From Streptomyces sp. NBC_01216 (GTDB lineage: Bacteria; Actinomycetota; Actinomycetes; Streptomycetales; Streptomycetaceae), in contig NZ_CP108677.1 in NCBI RefSeq assembly GCF_035994945.1, positions 6,324,001 through 6,388,000 of the forward strand: a DNA stretch of 64,000 nt. The letters run 5' to 3'. Below are positions 16,867 through 25,743 of the stretch, one piece after another. The position numbers and the translations under genes are program-made. The notes under the pieces are model-generated. The model did no database searches. It was not told the DNA's origin and saw nothing but the letters and a program-made list of their open reading frames with translations. Each line of letters opens with the position of its first letter. The stretch's first letter is position 1.

Positions 16867-17945
16867 CCCGCGTACAGCCCGAGCCCGTCCGACCGTACGG
16901 ACAGTCCGAGGGAAGGGGGGACGCGCCGGCGACGCGTCCCGGCTCCGTCCCGGGGGCCGGAGGCGAGACGACGGCGCCCCTGCTGTCCGTGCGCGAGCTC
17001 ACGAAGACCTTCCCCGGCCGACGCGTCCTCGGCCGGGCCGCCGCCCCTGTCCGCGCCGTGGACGGTGTCGGCTTCGAACTGGCCGCGGGTGAGACCCTGG
17101 GGCTGGTCGGGGAGTCCGGCTGCGGCAAGACCACTACCGGACGGATGCTGGTCCGTCTGCTGGAACCCACCGCGGGTACCGTGGAGTTCGACGGCCGTGA
17201 CATCACCCATCTGTCCCCGCGCGAGCTTCGGCCCCTGCGCCGCCACCTCCAGATCATCTTCCAGGACCCCTACGCCTCCCTCAACCCCCGGCAGACCGTC
17301 GCCCGGATCATCGCCGAACCGCTACTGGTGCAGGGGGTCCCGGCGCGCGACGCCCGGGACGAGGCGGCTGGACTGCTGGAACTGGTGGGCCTGAGCCCGG
17401 AGCACCTGGATCGGCATCCGCATCAGTTCTCCGGGGGGCAGGCGCAGCGCGTCGGCATCGCCCGCGCCCTGGCCACCCGTCCGCGGCTGATCGTCGCCGA
17501 CGAACCCGTCTCCGCGCTCGACGTCTCCGTCCAGGCCCAGGTCGTCAACCTGATGGAGCGTCTGAGGAGTGAGCTGGGACTGGCGTTGCTCTTCATCGCC
17601 CACGACCTGTCCGTCGTGAAGCGGGTGTGCGACCGGGTGGCGGTGATGTATCTGGGCAGCATCGTGGAGATCGGCGACAAGCACGAGGTGTACGGCGCGC
17701 CGGCGCACCCCTACACCCGGGCGCTGTTGTCGGCGGTCCCACTGCCCGATCCCGCCGCCGAGCGGCGGCGGGATCGGATTCTCCTGCTCGGGGACCCACC
17801 GAGCCCGGCCGCGCCGCCGAGCGGCTGCGGTTTCCATCCGCGCTGCCCGAAGGCGCGGGCCGTCTGCCGCACCGAGCGCCCCTCCCTCGCCGTCGTGGGT
17901 TCCGGCGCGCGCCAGGCCGCCTGCCACTTCCCCGAGGGCGGCTGA
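16863..17945 (+). CDS. peptide ABC transporter ATP-binding protein, DppF/OppF type
   Basis: A 360-residue ATPase, the partner of DppD in the heterodimer. Walker [10 protein letters not shown] near residue 85, [13 protein letters not shown] near 137 (the DppF-typical Q-loop), signature [15 protein letters not shown] near 193, Walker [15 protein letters not shown] near 215, and C-terminal [15 protein letters not shown] near 320. The first 40 residues are a non-conserved extension. The ATG overlaps the upstream stop by four bases; the operon ends here, 285 bp before the collagenase. Confidence 0.92.
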   Translation: MTRVQPEPVRPYGQSEGRGDAPATRPGSVPGAGGETTAPLLSVRELTKTFPGRRVLGRAAAPVRAVDGVGFELAAGETLGLVGESGCGKTTTGRMLVRLLEPTAGTVEFDGRDITHLSPRELRPLRRHLQIIFQDPYASLNPRQTVARIIAEPLLVQGVPARDARDEAAGLLELVGLSPEHLDRHPHQFSGGQAQRVGIARALATRPRLIVADEPVSALDVSVQAQVVNLMERLRSELGLALLFIAHDLSVVKRVCDRVAVMYLGSIVEIGDKHEVYGAPAHPYTRALLSAVPLPDPAAERRRDRILLLGDPPSPAAPPSGCGFHPRCPKARAVCRTERPSLAVVGSGARQAACHFPEGG

Positions 17946-18082
17946 TCCACCCGGACTCCCGAGAGGCGCTCACCCGCGGGCCGTTCGTCTCCGTCGCCGG
18001 AGCGGCCGGTCCGCCGGGTCGTCGTGCCTCACCCGGGAGACACCTCCGATTCGGTTCGACGTCTTCCCACCGCCATGTGACC

Positions 18083-18097
18083 TGTGCAATGGTACAT
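18083..18097 (+). promoter_or_regulatory. operator-like site 4, upstream of the collagenase
   Basis: TGTGCAATGGTACAT matches 12 of 15 bases of TGTGCAATTTCACAT at 11858-11872, with the three differences in the centre. A further TGTGCATGTCA follows at 18110-18120. I could not place a convincing -35/-10 pair around it. Confidence 0.42.
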
Positions 18098-18229
18098 GGC
18101 ACTGGTCGTGTGCATGTCAATTCGACACGCGTGTGCCGTCCCGCCGACGGTGCCGCGCCCATCCCTGAGCCGCGGCCTGTCCCATGGTCACGCGTCGACG
18201 TGACCCGACCCCCTCATGGGAGGAACCAC

Positions 18230-20797
18230 GTGAGAACCGCACTCGTCCGCCGAGGTCTGGGGTCCGTACTGCCCCTGGCCCTGGCCGGAGTGATGGGTGT
18301 CGCGCTGCTCTCGCAGCCGGCCCAGGCGCGACCGGATTCCCCGCCGGCGGCCACGACGCCGGTGTCCTCGCTGGCGTCCGGCGCCGGCGAGGCAGTCCAC
18401 CCGGCGCCGCGGGCGCAGCAATCCTCCGCCGCGCGGACCGGCCATGTGGTCGAGGACCGCCGGAAAGCATCCCAGCTTCCCCCGCTGAACGCCGACAAGT
18501 CCCCGCTCAAGCGGTCCTACGACCGCCCTGACGCCCCGGACGCGGACACCGGGGCAACGCGGCGCGCCGCACCGGCCGCCGCGTGCGACACCGCCGACTT
18601 CACCAGCCGTACCGGCAGCGAACTCGTCAGCCGGATCAAGGCATCCAGCGTCGACTGTGTCAACACCCTGTTCGGTCTGACCGGCACCGACGCCTACCTG
18701 GCCTTCCGCGAAGCCCAGATGGCGACCGTCGCCTACGCGCTCAGGGACGGCTCCGCCGGCTACCCCGGCGACGAGAGCACCGGCATGCCGCAGCTCGTCC
18801 TCTTCCTCCGGGCCGGCTACTACGTGCAGTGGTACCACCCGGATGCCGTGGGCCAGTACGGCACCGGCCTCAGGACCGCGATCCGCTCCGGGCTCGACGC
18901 CTTCTTCGGCAGCCCCCGCTCGCGGGACGTCACCGACGCCAACGGCAGGACGCTGGCCGAGGCGGTCACCCTGATCGACAGTGCCCAGGAGAACGCCCGC
19001 TACCTCTACGTCGTCAAGCGGATGCTGGCGGACTACGACGCCACCTGGGACTCCTCCTGGTGGATGCTCAGCGCGGTCAACAACGTGTACACGGTGACCT
19101 TCCGTGGTCATCAGGCCCCCGGATTCGTCAACGCCGTCGAATCGGACCCGAGCGTCATCGACAGCCTCCACCGCTTCGCCGCCGATCACCTCGCCCTGCT
19201 GGGCACCAGCCGGTCTTACCTGACCTCCAACGCCGGGCGGGAACTGGGCCGATTCCTCCAGTACGCCAGTCTGCGAAGCAGGGTCCGTCCCCTGGCCACC
19301 GGCCTGCTGAACCAGAGCGCCGTGACCGGTCCCACCGCCCCGCTGTGGGTCGGTGTCGCGGAGATGGCCGATGAGTACGACAAGGCCAACTGCTCCTCCT
19401 ACGGCACCTGCGACCTGAAGCAGCGGCTCACGGACGAGGTCCTGACGATCCGTCACACCTGTGGCCCCGGCATCCGTGTCCTCGCCCAGCAGATGACCTC
19501 CGCCGAACTGAGCGCCAGTTGCGCCAGCATGCTCCAGCAGGACGCCTACTTCCACCAGGCGGCCCGGGACGACGGACCCGTCGCCGACGACCACAACACC
19601 ACCATCGAGGTCGTGGTGTTCGACTCCAGCACCGACTACCAGACGTACGCCGGCGCGATATACGACATCGACACGAACAACGGCGGCATGTACCTGGAAG
19701 GAGACCCGGCCGCCACGGGCAACACGCCCCGCTTCATCGCCTACGAGGCGGAGTGGCTGCGCCCGGAGTTCCACGTCTGGAACCTCAACCACGAGTACAC
19801 CCACTACCTCGACGGCCGCTTCACGATGTACGGCGACTTCGCGGCCGGCCTCACCACCCCGACCATATGGTGGGTCGAAGGCTTCGCGGAGTACATCTCC
19901 TACTCCTACCGCGACGTCCCCTACACCGCGGCGATGGCCGAGGCGGGCAAGGGCACCTACGCCCTGAGCACCCTCTTCGACACCACCTACAGCCACGACA
20001 CCACACGCGTCTACCGCTGGGGCTACCTCGCCGTCCGGTACATGCTGGAGCACCACCGCGCCGACATGGACAAGGTCCTCGGCTACTACCGTGCCGGCGA
20101 CTGGAACGCGGCTCGCGCCCACCTCACCGGCACCATCGGCACACGCTACGACAGCGACTGGAGGACCTGGTTGACGGGCTGCGCGGCCGGAGACTGCGGC
20201 GGCACCCCGCCGGACAACCAGGCTCCCACCGCCGACTTCACCGTGGCGGTCAGGGAACTGACGGTCACCCTCACCGACCGCTCCACCGACACCGACGGCA
20301 CCATCGCCACCCGGTCCTGGGCCTTCGGCGACGGCACCACCTCCACCCAGGCCGCCCCCACCAAGACCTACGCCGCCGCCGGCACCTACACCGTCACGCT
20401 GACGGTGACCGACGACAAGGGCGCCACGGCCACGGCCGGCCGCAGCGTCACGGTGGCCGACGGCGTCGCCGAGTGCGCCGGCACGGACAGCCGCGAACTC
20501 GGCAAGAACTGCCGCCGCAGCGGACTTTCCGCGACCACCGGGAACTACGCCTACCACTACCTCTACGTCCCGGCCGGCACCACCCGGCTGACGATCACCA
20601 CCTCCGGCGGTACCGGCGACGCCGACCTCTACTACAGCGGCACGAACTGGGCCACCACCACCCACCACACCGCCAGGGCCACCGGCTCCGGCAACAACCA
20701 CACCCTGACCGTCACCAACCCGCCCGCGGGATACCACTACGTCAGCCTCCACGCCGTGACCTCGTTCACCGGCGCCGGCGTCACCACCGCGTACTGA
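18230..20797 (+). CDS. secreted M9 collagenase with PKD and PPC domains
   Basis: An 855-residue exported metalloprotease. GTG start with GGGAGG seven bases upstream; signal peptide (VRRGLGSVLPLALAGVMGVA, cleavage near QAQA). A propeptide-like stretch holds LNADKSPLKRSYDRPD near residue 85. The activator and peptidase subdomains follow, with zinc motif HEYTH at 521-525 and the third ligand Glu550 in WWVEGFAEYI, the M9 spacing. C-terminal are a PKD domain (about 662-743, APTADFTVAVRELTV ... RSWAFGDGTTS) and a PPC domain (about 764-855), which in clostridial and streptomycete enzymes help bind insoluble collagen. It lies immediately downstream of the peptide importer, consistent with extracellular digestion followed by uptake. 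Confidence 0.93.
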   Translation: MRTALVRRGLGSVLPLALAGVMGVALLSQPAQARPDSPPAATTPVSSLASGAGEAVHPAPRAQQSSAARTGHVVEDRRKASQLPPLNADKSPLKRSYDRPDAPDADTGATRRAAPAAACDTADFTSRTGSELVSRIKASSVDCVNTLFGLTGTDAYLAFREAQMATVAYALRDGSAGYPGDESTGMPQLVLFLRAGYYVQWYHPDAVGQYGTGLRTAIRSGLDAFFGSPRSRDVTDANGRTLAEAVTLIDSAQENARYLYVVKRMLADYDATWDSSWWMLSAVNNVYTVTFRGHQAPGFVNAVESDPSVIDSLHRFAADHLALLGTSRSYLTSNAGRELGRFLQYASLRSRVRPLATGLLNQSAVTGPTAPLWVGVAEMADEYDKANCSSYGTCDLKQRLTDEVLTIRHTCGPGIRVLAQQMTSAELSASCASMLQQDAYFHQAARDDGPVADDHNTTIEVVVFDSSTDYQTYAGAIYDIDTNNGGMYLEGDPAATGNTPRFIAYEAEWLRPEFHVWNLNHEYTHYLDGRFTMYGDFAAGLTTPTIWWVEGFAEYISYSYRDVPYTAAMAEAGKGTYALSTLFDTTYSHDTTRVYRWGYLAVRYMLEHHRADMDKVLGYYRAGDWNAARAHLTGTIGTRYDSDWRTWLTGCAAGDCGGTPPDNQAPTADFTVAVRELTVTLTDRSTDTDGTIATRSWAFGDGTTSTQAAPTKTYAAAGTYTVTLTVTDDKGATATAGRSVTVADGVAECAGTDSRELGKNCRRSGLSATTGNYAYHYLYVPAGTTRLTITTSGGTGDADLYYSGTNWATTTHHTARATGSGNNHTLTVTNPPAGYHYVSLHAVTSFTGAGVTTAY

Positions 20798-20803
20798 CCC
20801 GCC

Positions 20804-20848
20804 GTCCGGCCCGGGTCCGGTGCCACACGCACCGGACCCGGGCCGGAC
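20804..20848. terminator. strong hairpin terminator after the collagenase
   Basis: A perfect 20-bp GC-rich stem (20804-20823 with 20829-20848) and 5-nt loop lie 7 bp after the collagenase stop, between it and the convergent DUF2254 gene. Confidence 0.85.
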
Positions 20849-20920
20849 CCGTTCCCGAGGAGCCCGCCTCGCCGTGACACCGGTCCCGCGGGAGGGAGTA
20901 CCCGGCAGTGACCAGGGCCG

Positions 20921-22294
20921 CTATCTGCCGCTGTCGGTCACGGGCACCCACACCCCGGCCATGGCCTGTTCGACCTGTCCGGCGAGTGCGGTGAGGCGTG
21001 CGTGCTCGCCGGGGTGGAAATCCTGTGCCGCGACGGTGGCGCGCAGGCGCGCGAGCTGGTGCGCGATCGGCGGGTGCTGGGAGGGGGAGGCGTGCCAGGC
21101 GAGTTCGCGCAGCAGTGTGAGGAGGCGGTCGAGGACAGCGGCGTCCGTGGCGCCGTAGCGGCACGGCTGGGTGAGGGCGAGGTCCAGGAGGTCGCCCAGG
21201 TCGGGTCGGTCGAGAACGACCCGGAGACGGTGGTCGTCGTACAGGAGGCGTGGACCCGGCTCGCGTTCCGCCATGTCGCACAGCAGGGCGCTGGAGTGCG
21301 ACAGCGCGTGGATCGCGGTGGTGGGGTCGTTGAATCCGGCGGAGAGCGCTTTGGCGGCGACGTCGGCCAGCTGGCGCAGCCCGAAGGCGATGTCCTGGGT
21401 GCCGGTGCGCTCCGGGCCGGTGGAGATCGCTCGGCGGAACTGTCGCCGGAGCCCTGCCTCCGTGTCGGGCCCGAAGGAGGTGGAGGTGCGTGGCCAGGCC
21501 GCTCCCACGGGGGTGCCCGCGATCAGGGAGGTGCCCGGCTGACGGTCGATGAGCAGGACCGCGTCGGCACCGACGGCAGCCGCCAGGAGGACGTTCTCGT
21601 CGACGCCCGTGAGGAAACCTGAGCTGTCGACGGTCAGGAGCAGCGCGTGGCCGGGCACGGACGGCAGCGGCGGCGCTTTCGCGCCTTCACGCCGTGCCGT
21701 GTCGGGGAGGAGCTGACGCAGGGTCCGTTCGGCGTCGGCGTGGACGCCGGCCAGCATCGTCTCGACTCGAATCTCCCGGGCCAGATGGGAGAGGAACAAC
21801 ACCAGGGTGAGGACGCTGGCGAGAGCGAGTACGAAAGCGAGGGTCACGGAGAGCCGGGGGACGAACTCGGCCTGGCCGGCGTCGGCGGTGCGGACCGTGC
21901 GGAGCACGGTGAGGGCGTAGGTGAAGGTCGCGAGGAACACGGCCAGAGTGCCCTGCACGAAGCGGTCGGACGTGAAGGTACGCAGAAGCCGGGGCGAGAA
22001 CTGGCTGCTGGCGAGCTGCAATGTGACGACGGTGAGGGAGAACGTGAGCGCGGTGACGGTGATGAGCGAACCGGCGATGGCGTCCAGGGAGGTACGGGCC
22101 GCTCCCGCTCCGCCGCCGAACAGGTAGTCGGCCAGCCATGCCGGAAAGTCCTCCTGGACGCGGGCGTCCAGGCGCGGCAGGGTCACCCCGGTGGCGACTG
22201 CCAGTACGACTCCCAGCGCCGGCAACGGCCAGAGCTGTGTGCGCAGGCTGTCACGGACCGCGTCGCCCGCTGGTCCCCTGCCCGCACGATTCAT
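20921..22294 (-). CDS. DUF2254 membrane protein
   Basis: A 457-residue protein from the ATG at 22294 (AAGGGA seven bases upstream). Four hydrophobic spans in the first 190 residues (WPLPALGVVLAVATGV near 23, then AGSLITVTALTFSLTVVTLQ near 75, a span near 115, and LAFVLALASVLTLVLFLSH near 155) precede a soluble C-terminal domain with GFNDPTTAIHALSHSSALL near 320. This is the DUF2254 family, widespread in bacteria with no established function; the fixed order TALTFSLTVVTLQLASSQFSPR is its hallmark. The gene stands alone. Confidence 0.88.
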   Translation of the reverse strand: MNRAGRGPAGDAVRDSLRTQLWPLPALGVVLAVATGVTLPRLDARVQEDFPAWLADYLFGGGAGAARTSLDAIAGSLITVTALTFSLTVVTLQLASSQFSPRLLRTFTSDRFVQGTLAVFLATFTYALTVLRTVRTADAGQAEFVPRLSVTLAFVLALASVLTLVLFLSHLAREIRVETMLAGVHADAERTLRQLLPDTARREGAKAPPLPSVPGHALLLTVDSSGFLTGVDENVLLAAAVGADAVLLIDRQPGTSLIAGTPVGAAWPRTSTSFGPDTEAGLRRQFRRAISTGPERTGTQDIAFGLRQLADVAAKALSAGFNDPTTAIHALSHSSALLCDMAEREPGPRLLYDDHRLRVVLDRPDLGDLLDLALTQPCRYGATDAAVLDRLLTLLRELAWHASPSQHPPIAHQLARLRATVAAQDFHPGEHARLTALAGQVEQAMAGVWVPVTDSGR

Positions 22295-22514
22295 CGACCG
22301 TCCCTTCACCGAGTGGAGCGCCGACACCAGCGGACCACACCCCGGGGCGGTGGTCGAGCCGACACACGGCCCCTCACGCCACCGTCCGTCGGCGCCGCAG
22401 GACGGGAACCCCACGGGCTCGCGCGCCCGCTCTCCGGAGCGCGCGGGGGCGGACGCCGCTCCGCACGGAGCGCGCGTTCGGAAAAACCTCTGATCATGGC
22501 GCGCGTCCGCCGGT
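22295..22514. other. divergent intergenic region
   Basis: Separates the DUF2254 and HipA-like genes. The only site I can support is the -10 hexamer of the latter. Confidence 0.4.
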
Positions 22515-22520
22515 TAGCCT
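22515..22520 (+). promoter_or_regulatory. -10 element, leaderless start of the HipA-like gene
   Basis: TAGCCT ends six bases before the ATG at 22527, and there is no ribosome-binding sequence in between. The identical arrangement with nearly identical bases occurs at 48865-48877. Confidence 0.45.
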
Positions 22521-22526
22521 GGCGAA

Positions 22527-23393
22527 ATGCTTACAGAAGTGACAGCGACCCGCTATGTCACGCCCCTGCGTGAGGGTGGCTCGCTCCCCGGGATCGTCGA
22601 GGCCGACGATCTCGGCACGTACGTCATGAAGTTCACCGGCGCCGGACAGGGCCGCAAGACCCTGGTCGCCGAGGTGATCTGCGGTCAACTCGCCCGGCGC
22701 CTGGGCCTGCGCGTACCCGAGCTGGTCCTCCTCCAGCTCGACCCGGTGATCGGACTCTCCGAGCCCGACCAGGAGGTGCAGGAGCTGCTCAAGGCCAGCG
22801 GCGGCCTCAATCTCGGGATGGACTACCTGCCCGGCTCGCTGGGATTCGACCCGCTGGCCTACGAGGTGGACCCCCGGGAGGCGGGGAGGGTCGTCTGGTT
22901 CGACGCGTTGATCAACAACGTCGACCGTTCCTGGCGCAACCCCAACCTGCTGGTCTGGCACGGCGACCTGTGGCTGATCGACCACGGTGCCACCATGATC
23001 TGGCACCACAACTGGCGGGGCGCCCAGGCGTCCGCGGCCAAGCCGTACGACGCCTCCGACCACGTCCTCGCCCCCTTCGGCCCGGACATCGCCGCCGCGG
23101 CGGCGGAACTGGCTCCCCTGGTCACCCCTGAACTGCTCAGCGAGGTCGCCGCCGATGTGCCCGACGAGTGGCTCGTCGACGAGCCGGGCTTCGCCACCAC
23201 GGACGAACTGCGCCGCGCCTACGTGGAGGCGCTGCTCCCGAGGGCCGCAACGATCCACGAGCGGATCACCCTCGGTCCGCGCGAGGAGCGCCGGACCTCA
23301 CGGGCCCCCGGCTGGCTGACCGATCACCTGGGCGGCTGGCCGCACACCGCCGGCCAGGGCCGGACCGGCACGGACCAGGGGGGTGCGCGGTGA
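22527..23393 (+). CDS. HipA-like kinase
   Basis: A 288-residue protein with the kinase core of the HipA family but without HipA's N-terminal subdomain. Visible elements: VMKFTGAGQGRKTLVAEVIC (ATP-binding Lys35 and Glu49), the catalytic loop FDALINNVDRSWRNPN (Asp126, Asn130, Asp133 and Asn138/140) and the metal-binding LIDHG (Asp152). Known HipA kinases phosphorylate glutamyl-tRNA synthetase and cause dormancy; related HipT and phosphatidylinositol-kinase-like proteins have other targets, so the substrate here is open. The stop overlaps the GTG of the DUF3037 gene by four bases, so both are made together. There is no HipB-type antitoxin beside it. Start is probably leaderless. Confidence 0.85.
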   Translation: MLTEVTATRYVTPLREGGSLPGIVEADDLGTYVMKFTGAGQGRKTLVAEVICGQLARRLGLRVPELVLLQLDPVIGLSEPDQEVQELLKASGGLNLGMDYLPGSLGFDPLAYEVDPREAGRVVWFDALINNVDRSWRNPNLLVWHGDLWLIDHGATMIWHHNWRGAQASAAKPYDASDHVLAPFGPDIAAAAAELAPLVTPELLSEVAADVPDEWLVDEPGFATTDELRRAYVEALLPRAATIHERITLGPREERRTSRAPGWLTDHLGGWPHTAGQGRTGTDQGGAR

Positions 23394-23773
23394 ACCAGCG
23401 CGACGTCTTCGAGTACGCGCTGCTGCGCGTCGTCCCGCGCGTGGAGCGGGGGGAGTTCATCAACGCGGGCGTGGTGGTCTACTGCCGGGCCCGTTCCTTC
23501 GTGGCGGCCCGCACGCACCTGGACGAGGCCAAGCTGAAGGCGCTCGACGCCGGCGCCGACGTGACCGGCGTCCGGGCCGCGCTGCGCGCCGTCGAGGGGG
23601 TCTGCCGGGGTGGTGACGACGCCGGGCAGGCGGCTCGGGACGACGCCGGTCGGCGCTTCCGCTGGCTGATCGCCCCCCGGTCCACGGTCGTCCAGCCGGG
23701 CCCGGTGCACACCGGCCTGACCCGTGACCCGGAGGGCGAGGTCGAGCGGCTCCTCGATCTCCTGGTGCGTTGA
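23390..23773 (+). CDS. DUF3037 protein, partner of the HipA-like kinase
   Basis: A 127-residue protein with the DUF3037 opening FEYALLRVVPRVERGEFINA and GVVVYCRARSFVAARTHLDE (residues 6-45), and a closing RFRWLIAPRSTVVQPGPVHT. Function is not established for the family. It follows HipA-like kinases in many genomes, and the GTGA overlap here indicates obligatory coupling, suggesting a regulatory subunit, antitoxin-like inhibitor or substrate (inference). No DNA-binding motif is seen. Confidence 0.82.
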   Translation: MNQRDVFEYALLRVVPRVERGEFINAGVVVYCRARSFVAARTHLDEAKLKALDAGADVTGVRAALRAVEGVCRGGDDAGQAARDDAGRRFRWLIAPRSTVVQPGPVHTGLTRDPEGEVERLLDLLVR

Positions 23774-23980
23774 GTCCGCGCGGACCGGCCCGCCGGGCCC
23801 GATCCGCCGTCGCGCCGGGCTCCCCGGGTTCCGGCCGGCGGGCCCCGAGCGTGTGTGGGGCTTCGGAGGGCGCGGCGGGGGTCTCGGCCGGTGCCCGCTC
23901 GCGACCCGCTCCGTACCCGGGTGGAAGCCGGAGCGGACCGAGGGCGCGGCGCGGAGTGAGCGGGTGCACCCGATGGGCCG

Positions 23981-24009
23981 TTGACACCGGGTGCCAGGGC
24001 TTCTAGCGT
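23981..24009 (+). promoter_or_regulatory. strong sigma-70 promoter of the SDR operon
   Basis: TTGACA (23981-23986), exactly 17 bp, TAGCGT (24004-24009): the best promoter match in the window. The upstream 23774-23980 contains nothing else I can support. Confidence 0.75.
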
Positions 24010-24024
24010 CTCGTCTACTGAAGG

Positions 24025-24041
24025 TACTAAGCGGTCGCTCA
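24025..24041. promoter_or_regulatory. operator candidate downstream of the SDR promoter
   Basis: TACTAAGCGGTCGCTCA contains the inverted repeat AGCG-GT-CGCT. At roughly +9 to +25 from the predicted start it would act as a repressor roadblock; TetR-family regulators of fatty-acid degradation use sites of this general shape (inference). Confidence 0.45.
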
Positions 24042-24101
24042 TGTGCGGGACGTACCGAGCGGGCCGCGTCCCGGCATGATCCAAGGGCGAGGAGAACCAG
24101 C

Positions 24102-24863
24102 ATGTCCACCACCGAGCAGCGCGTAGCCGTCGTCACCGGCGCGGCGCGGGGCATTGGCGCCGCGACCGCGGTACGACTGGCCGCGGAGGGCCGCGCCGTC
24201 GCCGTACTCGACCTCGACGAGGCGGCCTGCAAGGACACCGTCGCGAAGATCACGGCCGCGGGCGGCACCGCCCTCGCCGTCGGCTGCGACGTCTCCGACG
24301 GCGCCCAGGTGGAGGCGGCCGTCGCGTGCGTCGCCGCCGAGCTCGGCGCGCCGACCATCCTCGTCAACAACGCGGGTGTGCTCCGCGACAACCTGCTCTT
24401 CAAGATGAGCGAGGCCGACTGGGACACGGTCATGAACGTCCACCTCAAGGGCGCGTTCCTGATGGCCAAGGCCGTCCAGAAGCACATGGTGGACGCGGGC
24501 TTCGGCCGGATCGTCTCGCTGTCCTCCTCCTCGGCGCTGGGCAACCGTGGCCAGGCCAACTACTCGGCCGTCAAGGCGGGCCTCCAGGGCTTCACCAAGA
24601 CTCTCGCCAAGGAGCTCGGCAAGTTCGGCGTCACGGCCAACGCCGTGGCACCCGGCTTCATCGTCACCGAGATGACCGCGCAGACCGCCGAGCGCGTCGG
24701 CATGGGCTTCGAGGAGTTCCAGGCCGCCGCCGCGTCCATGATCCCGGTACAGCGCGTCGGTTACCCCGAGGACATCGCGAACGCGATCGCCTTCTTCACC
24801 GGTGACGACGCGGGCTTCGTCTCCGGCCAGGTCATGTACGTGGCCGGCGGCCCGCTCAACTGA
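24102..24863 (+). CDS. fabG: 3-oxoacyl-ACP reductase-like SDR
   Basis: A 253-residue classical short-chain dehydrogenase. NAD(P)-binding TGAARGIG at 12-19, NNAG at 89-92, and the catalytic Ser143, Tyr154, Lys158 in the SSSS...NYSAVK segment are all present. Overall sequence (ETGPA-like core PGFIVTEMTAQTAERV near 188) is that of FabG/beta-ketoacyl reductases that in actinomycetes often serve acyl-CoA degradation rather than essential fatty-acid synthesis. GAGGAG lies upstream of the ATG. It is cotranscribed with the second SDR 25 bp downstream. Confidence 0.85.
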   Translation: MSTTEQRVAVVTGAARGIGAATAVRLAAEGRAVAVLDLDEAACKDTVAKITAAGGTALAVGCDVSDGAQVEAAVACVAAELGAPTILVNNAGVLRDNLLFKMSEADWDTVMNVHLKGAFLMAKAVQKHMVDAGFGRIVSLSSSSALGNRGQANYSAVKAGLQGFTKTLAKELGKFGVTANAVAPGFIVTEMTAQTAERVGMGFEEFQAAAASMIPVQRVGYPEDIANAIAFFTGDDAGFVSGQVMYVAGGPLN

Positions 24864-24888
24864 GCCCCGGCGGGAAAGGGAGACGGAC

Positions 24889-25656
24889 ATGAGCAACAAG
24901 CAGCTGCCGGAGCCGTCCGGCAAGGTCGCTCTGGTCACCGGCGCCAGCCGGGGCATCGGCTACGGTGTCGCCGAGGCGCTGGTCGCCCGCGGCGACCGCG
25001 TCTGCATCACCGGGCGCGGCGAGGAGGCCCTCAAGGAGGCGGTGGAGAAGCTCGGCGCAGACCGGGTGATCGCCGTGCCCGGAAAGGCCCATGACGAGGC
25101 CCACCAGGCCGCCGCGGTGGCGGCGACGATGGAGGCTTTCGGCCGGGTCGACATCCTCGTCAACAACGCCGGTACGAACCCGGTGTTCGGGCCGATGGCC
25201 GACCTCGACCTGAACGTGGCCCGCAAGGTCTACGAGACGAACGTGATCTCGGCGCTGGGATTCGCCCAGCAGACCTGGCGCGCCTGGCAGAAGGACCACG
25301 GCGGCGCGATCGTGAACATCGCCTCGGTCGCCGGCCTCTCCCCGTCGCCGTTCATCGGCGCGTACGGGATGAGCAAGGCGGCCATGATCAACCTGACGCT
25401 GCAGCTGGCACACGAGTTCGCGCCGGTGGTGCGGGTCAACGCGATCGCTCCGGCGGTGGTGAAGACCAGGTTCGCGCAGGCGCTCTACGAGGGCCGTGAG
25501 GCGGAGGCCGCCGCCGCCTACCCGCTCGGCCGACTCGGTGTCCCCGAGGACATCGGCGGCGCCGCCGCGTTCCTTACCTCCGCCCAGTCGGAATGGATCA
25601 CCGGCCAGACCTTGGTGGTCGACGGAGGTATTTTTCTCAACGCCGGTGTCGAGTGA
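24889..25656 (+). CDS. SDR-family oxidoreductase
   Basis: A 255-residue classical SDR with TGASRGIG at 17-24, NNAG at 92-95 and the triad Ser146, Tyr159, Lys163 (AYGMSKAA). C-terminal VNAIAPAVVKTRFAQALYEG and ITGQTLVVDGGIFL are usual. GGGAG lies seven bases before the ATG. It differs clearly from its upstream neighbour, so the pair probably act on different substrates or stereochemistry in the same pathway; substrate unknown. Confidence 0.85.
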   Translation: MSNKQLPEPSGKVALVTGASRGIGYGVAEALVARGDRVCITGRGEEALKEAVEKLGADRVIAVPGKAHDEAHQAAAVAATMEAFGRVDILVNNAGTNPVFGPMADLDLNVARKVYETNVISALGFAQQTWRAWQKDHGGAIVNIASVAGLSPSPFIGAYGMSKAAMINLTLQLAHEFAPVVRVNAIAPAVVKTRFAQALYEGREAEAAAAYPLGRLGVPEDIGGAAAFLTSAQSEWITGQTLVVDGGIFLNAGVE

Positions 25657-25743
25657 CCGATAACCGGACAGTTTGCTGATTTCCTGACCGGATTGGCCCT
25701 GGTTTTTCATGTCATGCCTAAAGTGCCCCGTCCGGGTCGAACA

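Noticed and set aside
18188..20752. 854-codon minus-strand ORF opposite the collagenase
   Set aside because: Gly/Val/Arg-rich translation without domains; an expected shadow of the high-GC collagenase gene.
24102..25656. SDR pair as part of a biosynthetic gene cluster
   Set aside because: No synthase, carrier protein or tailoring genes nearby; the context is general metabolism.
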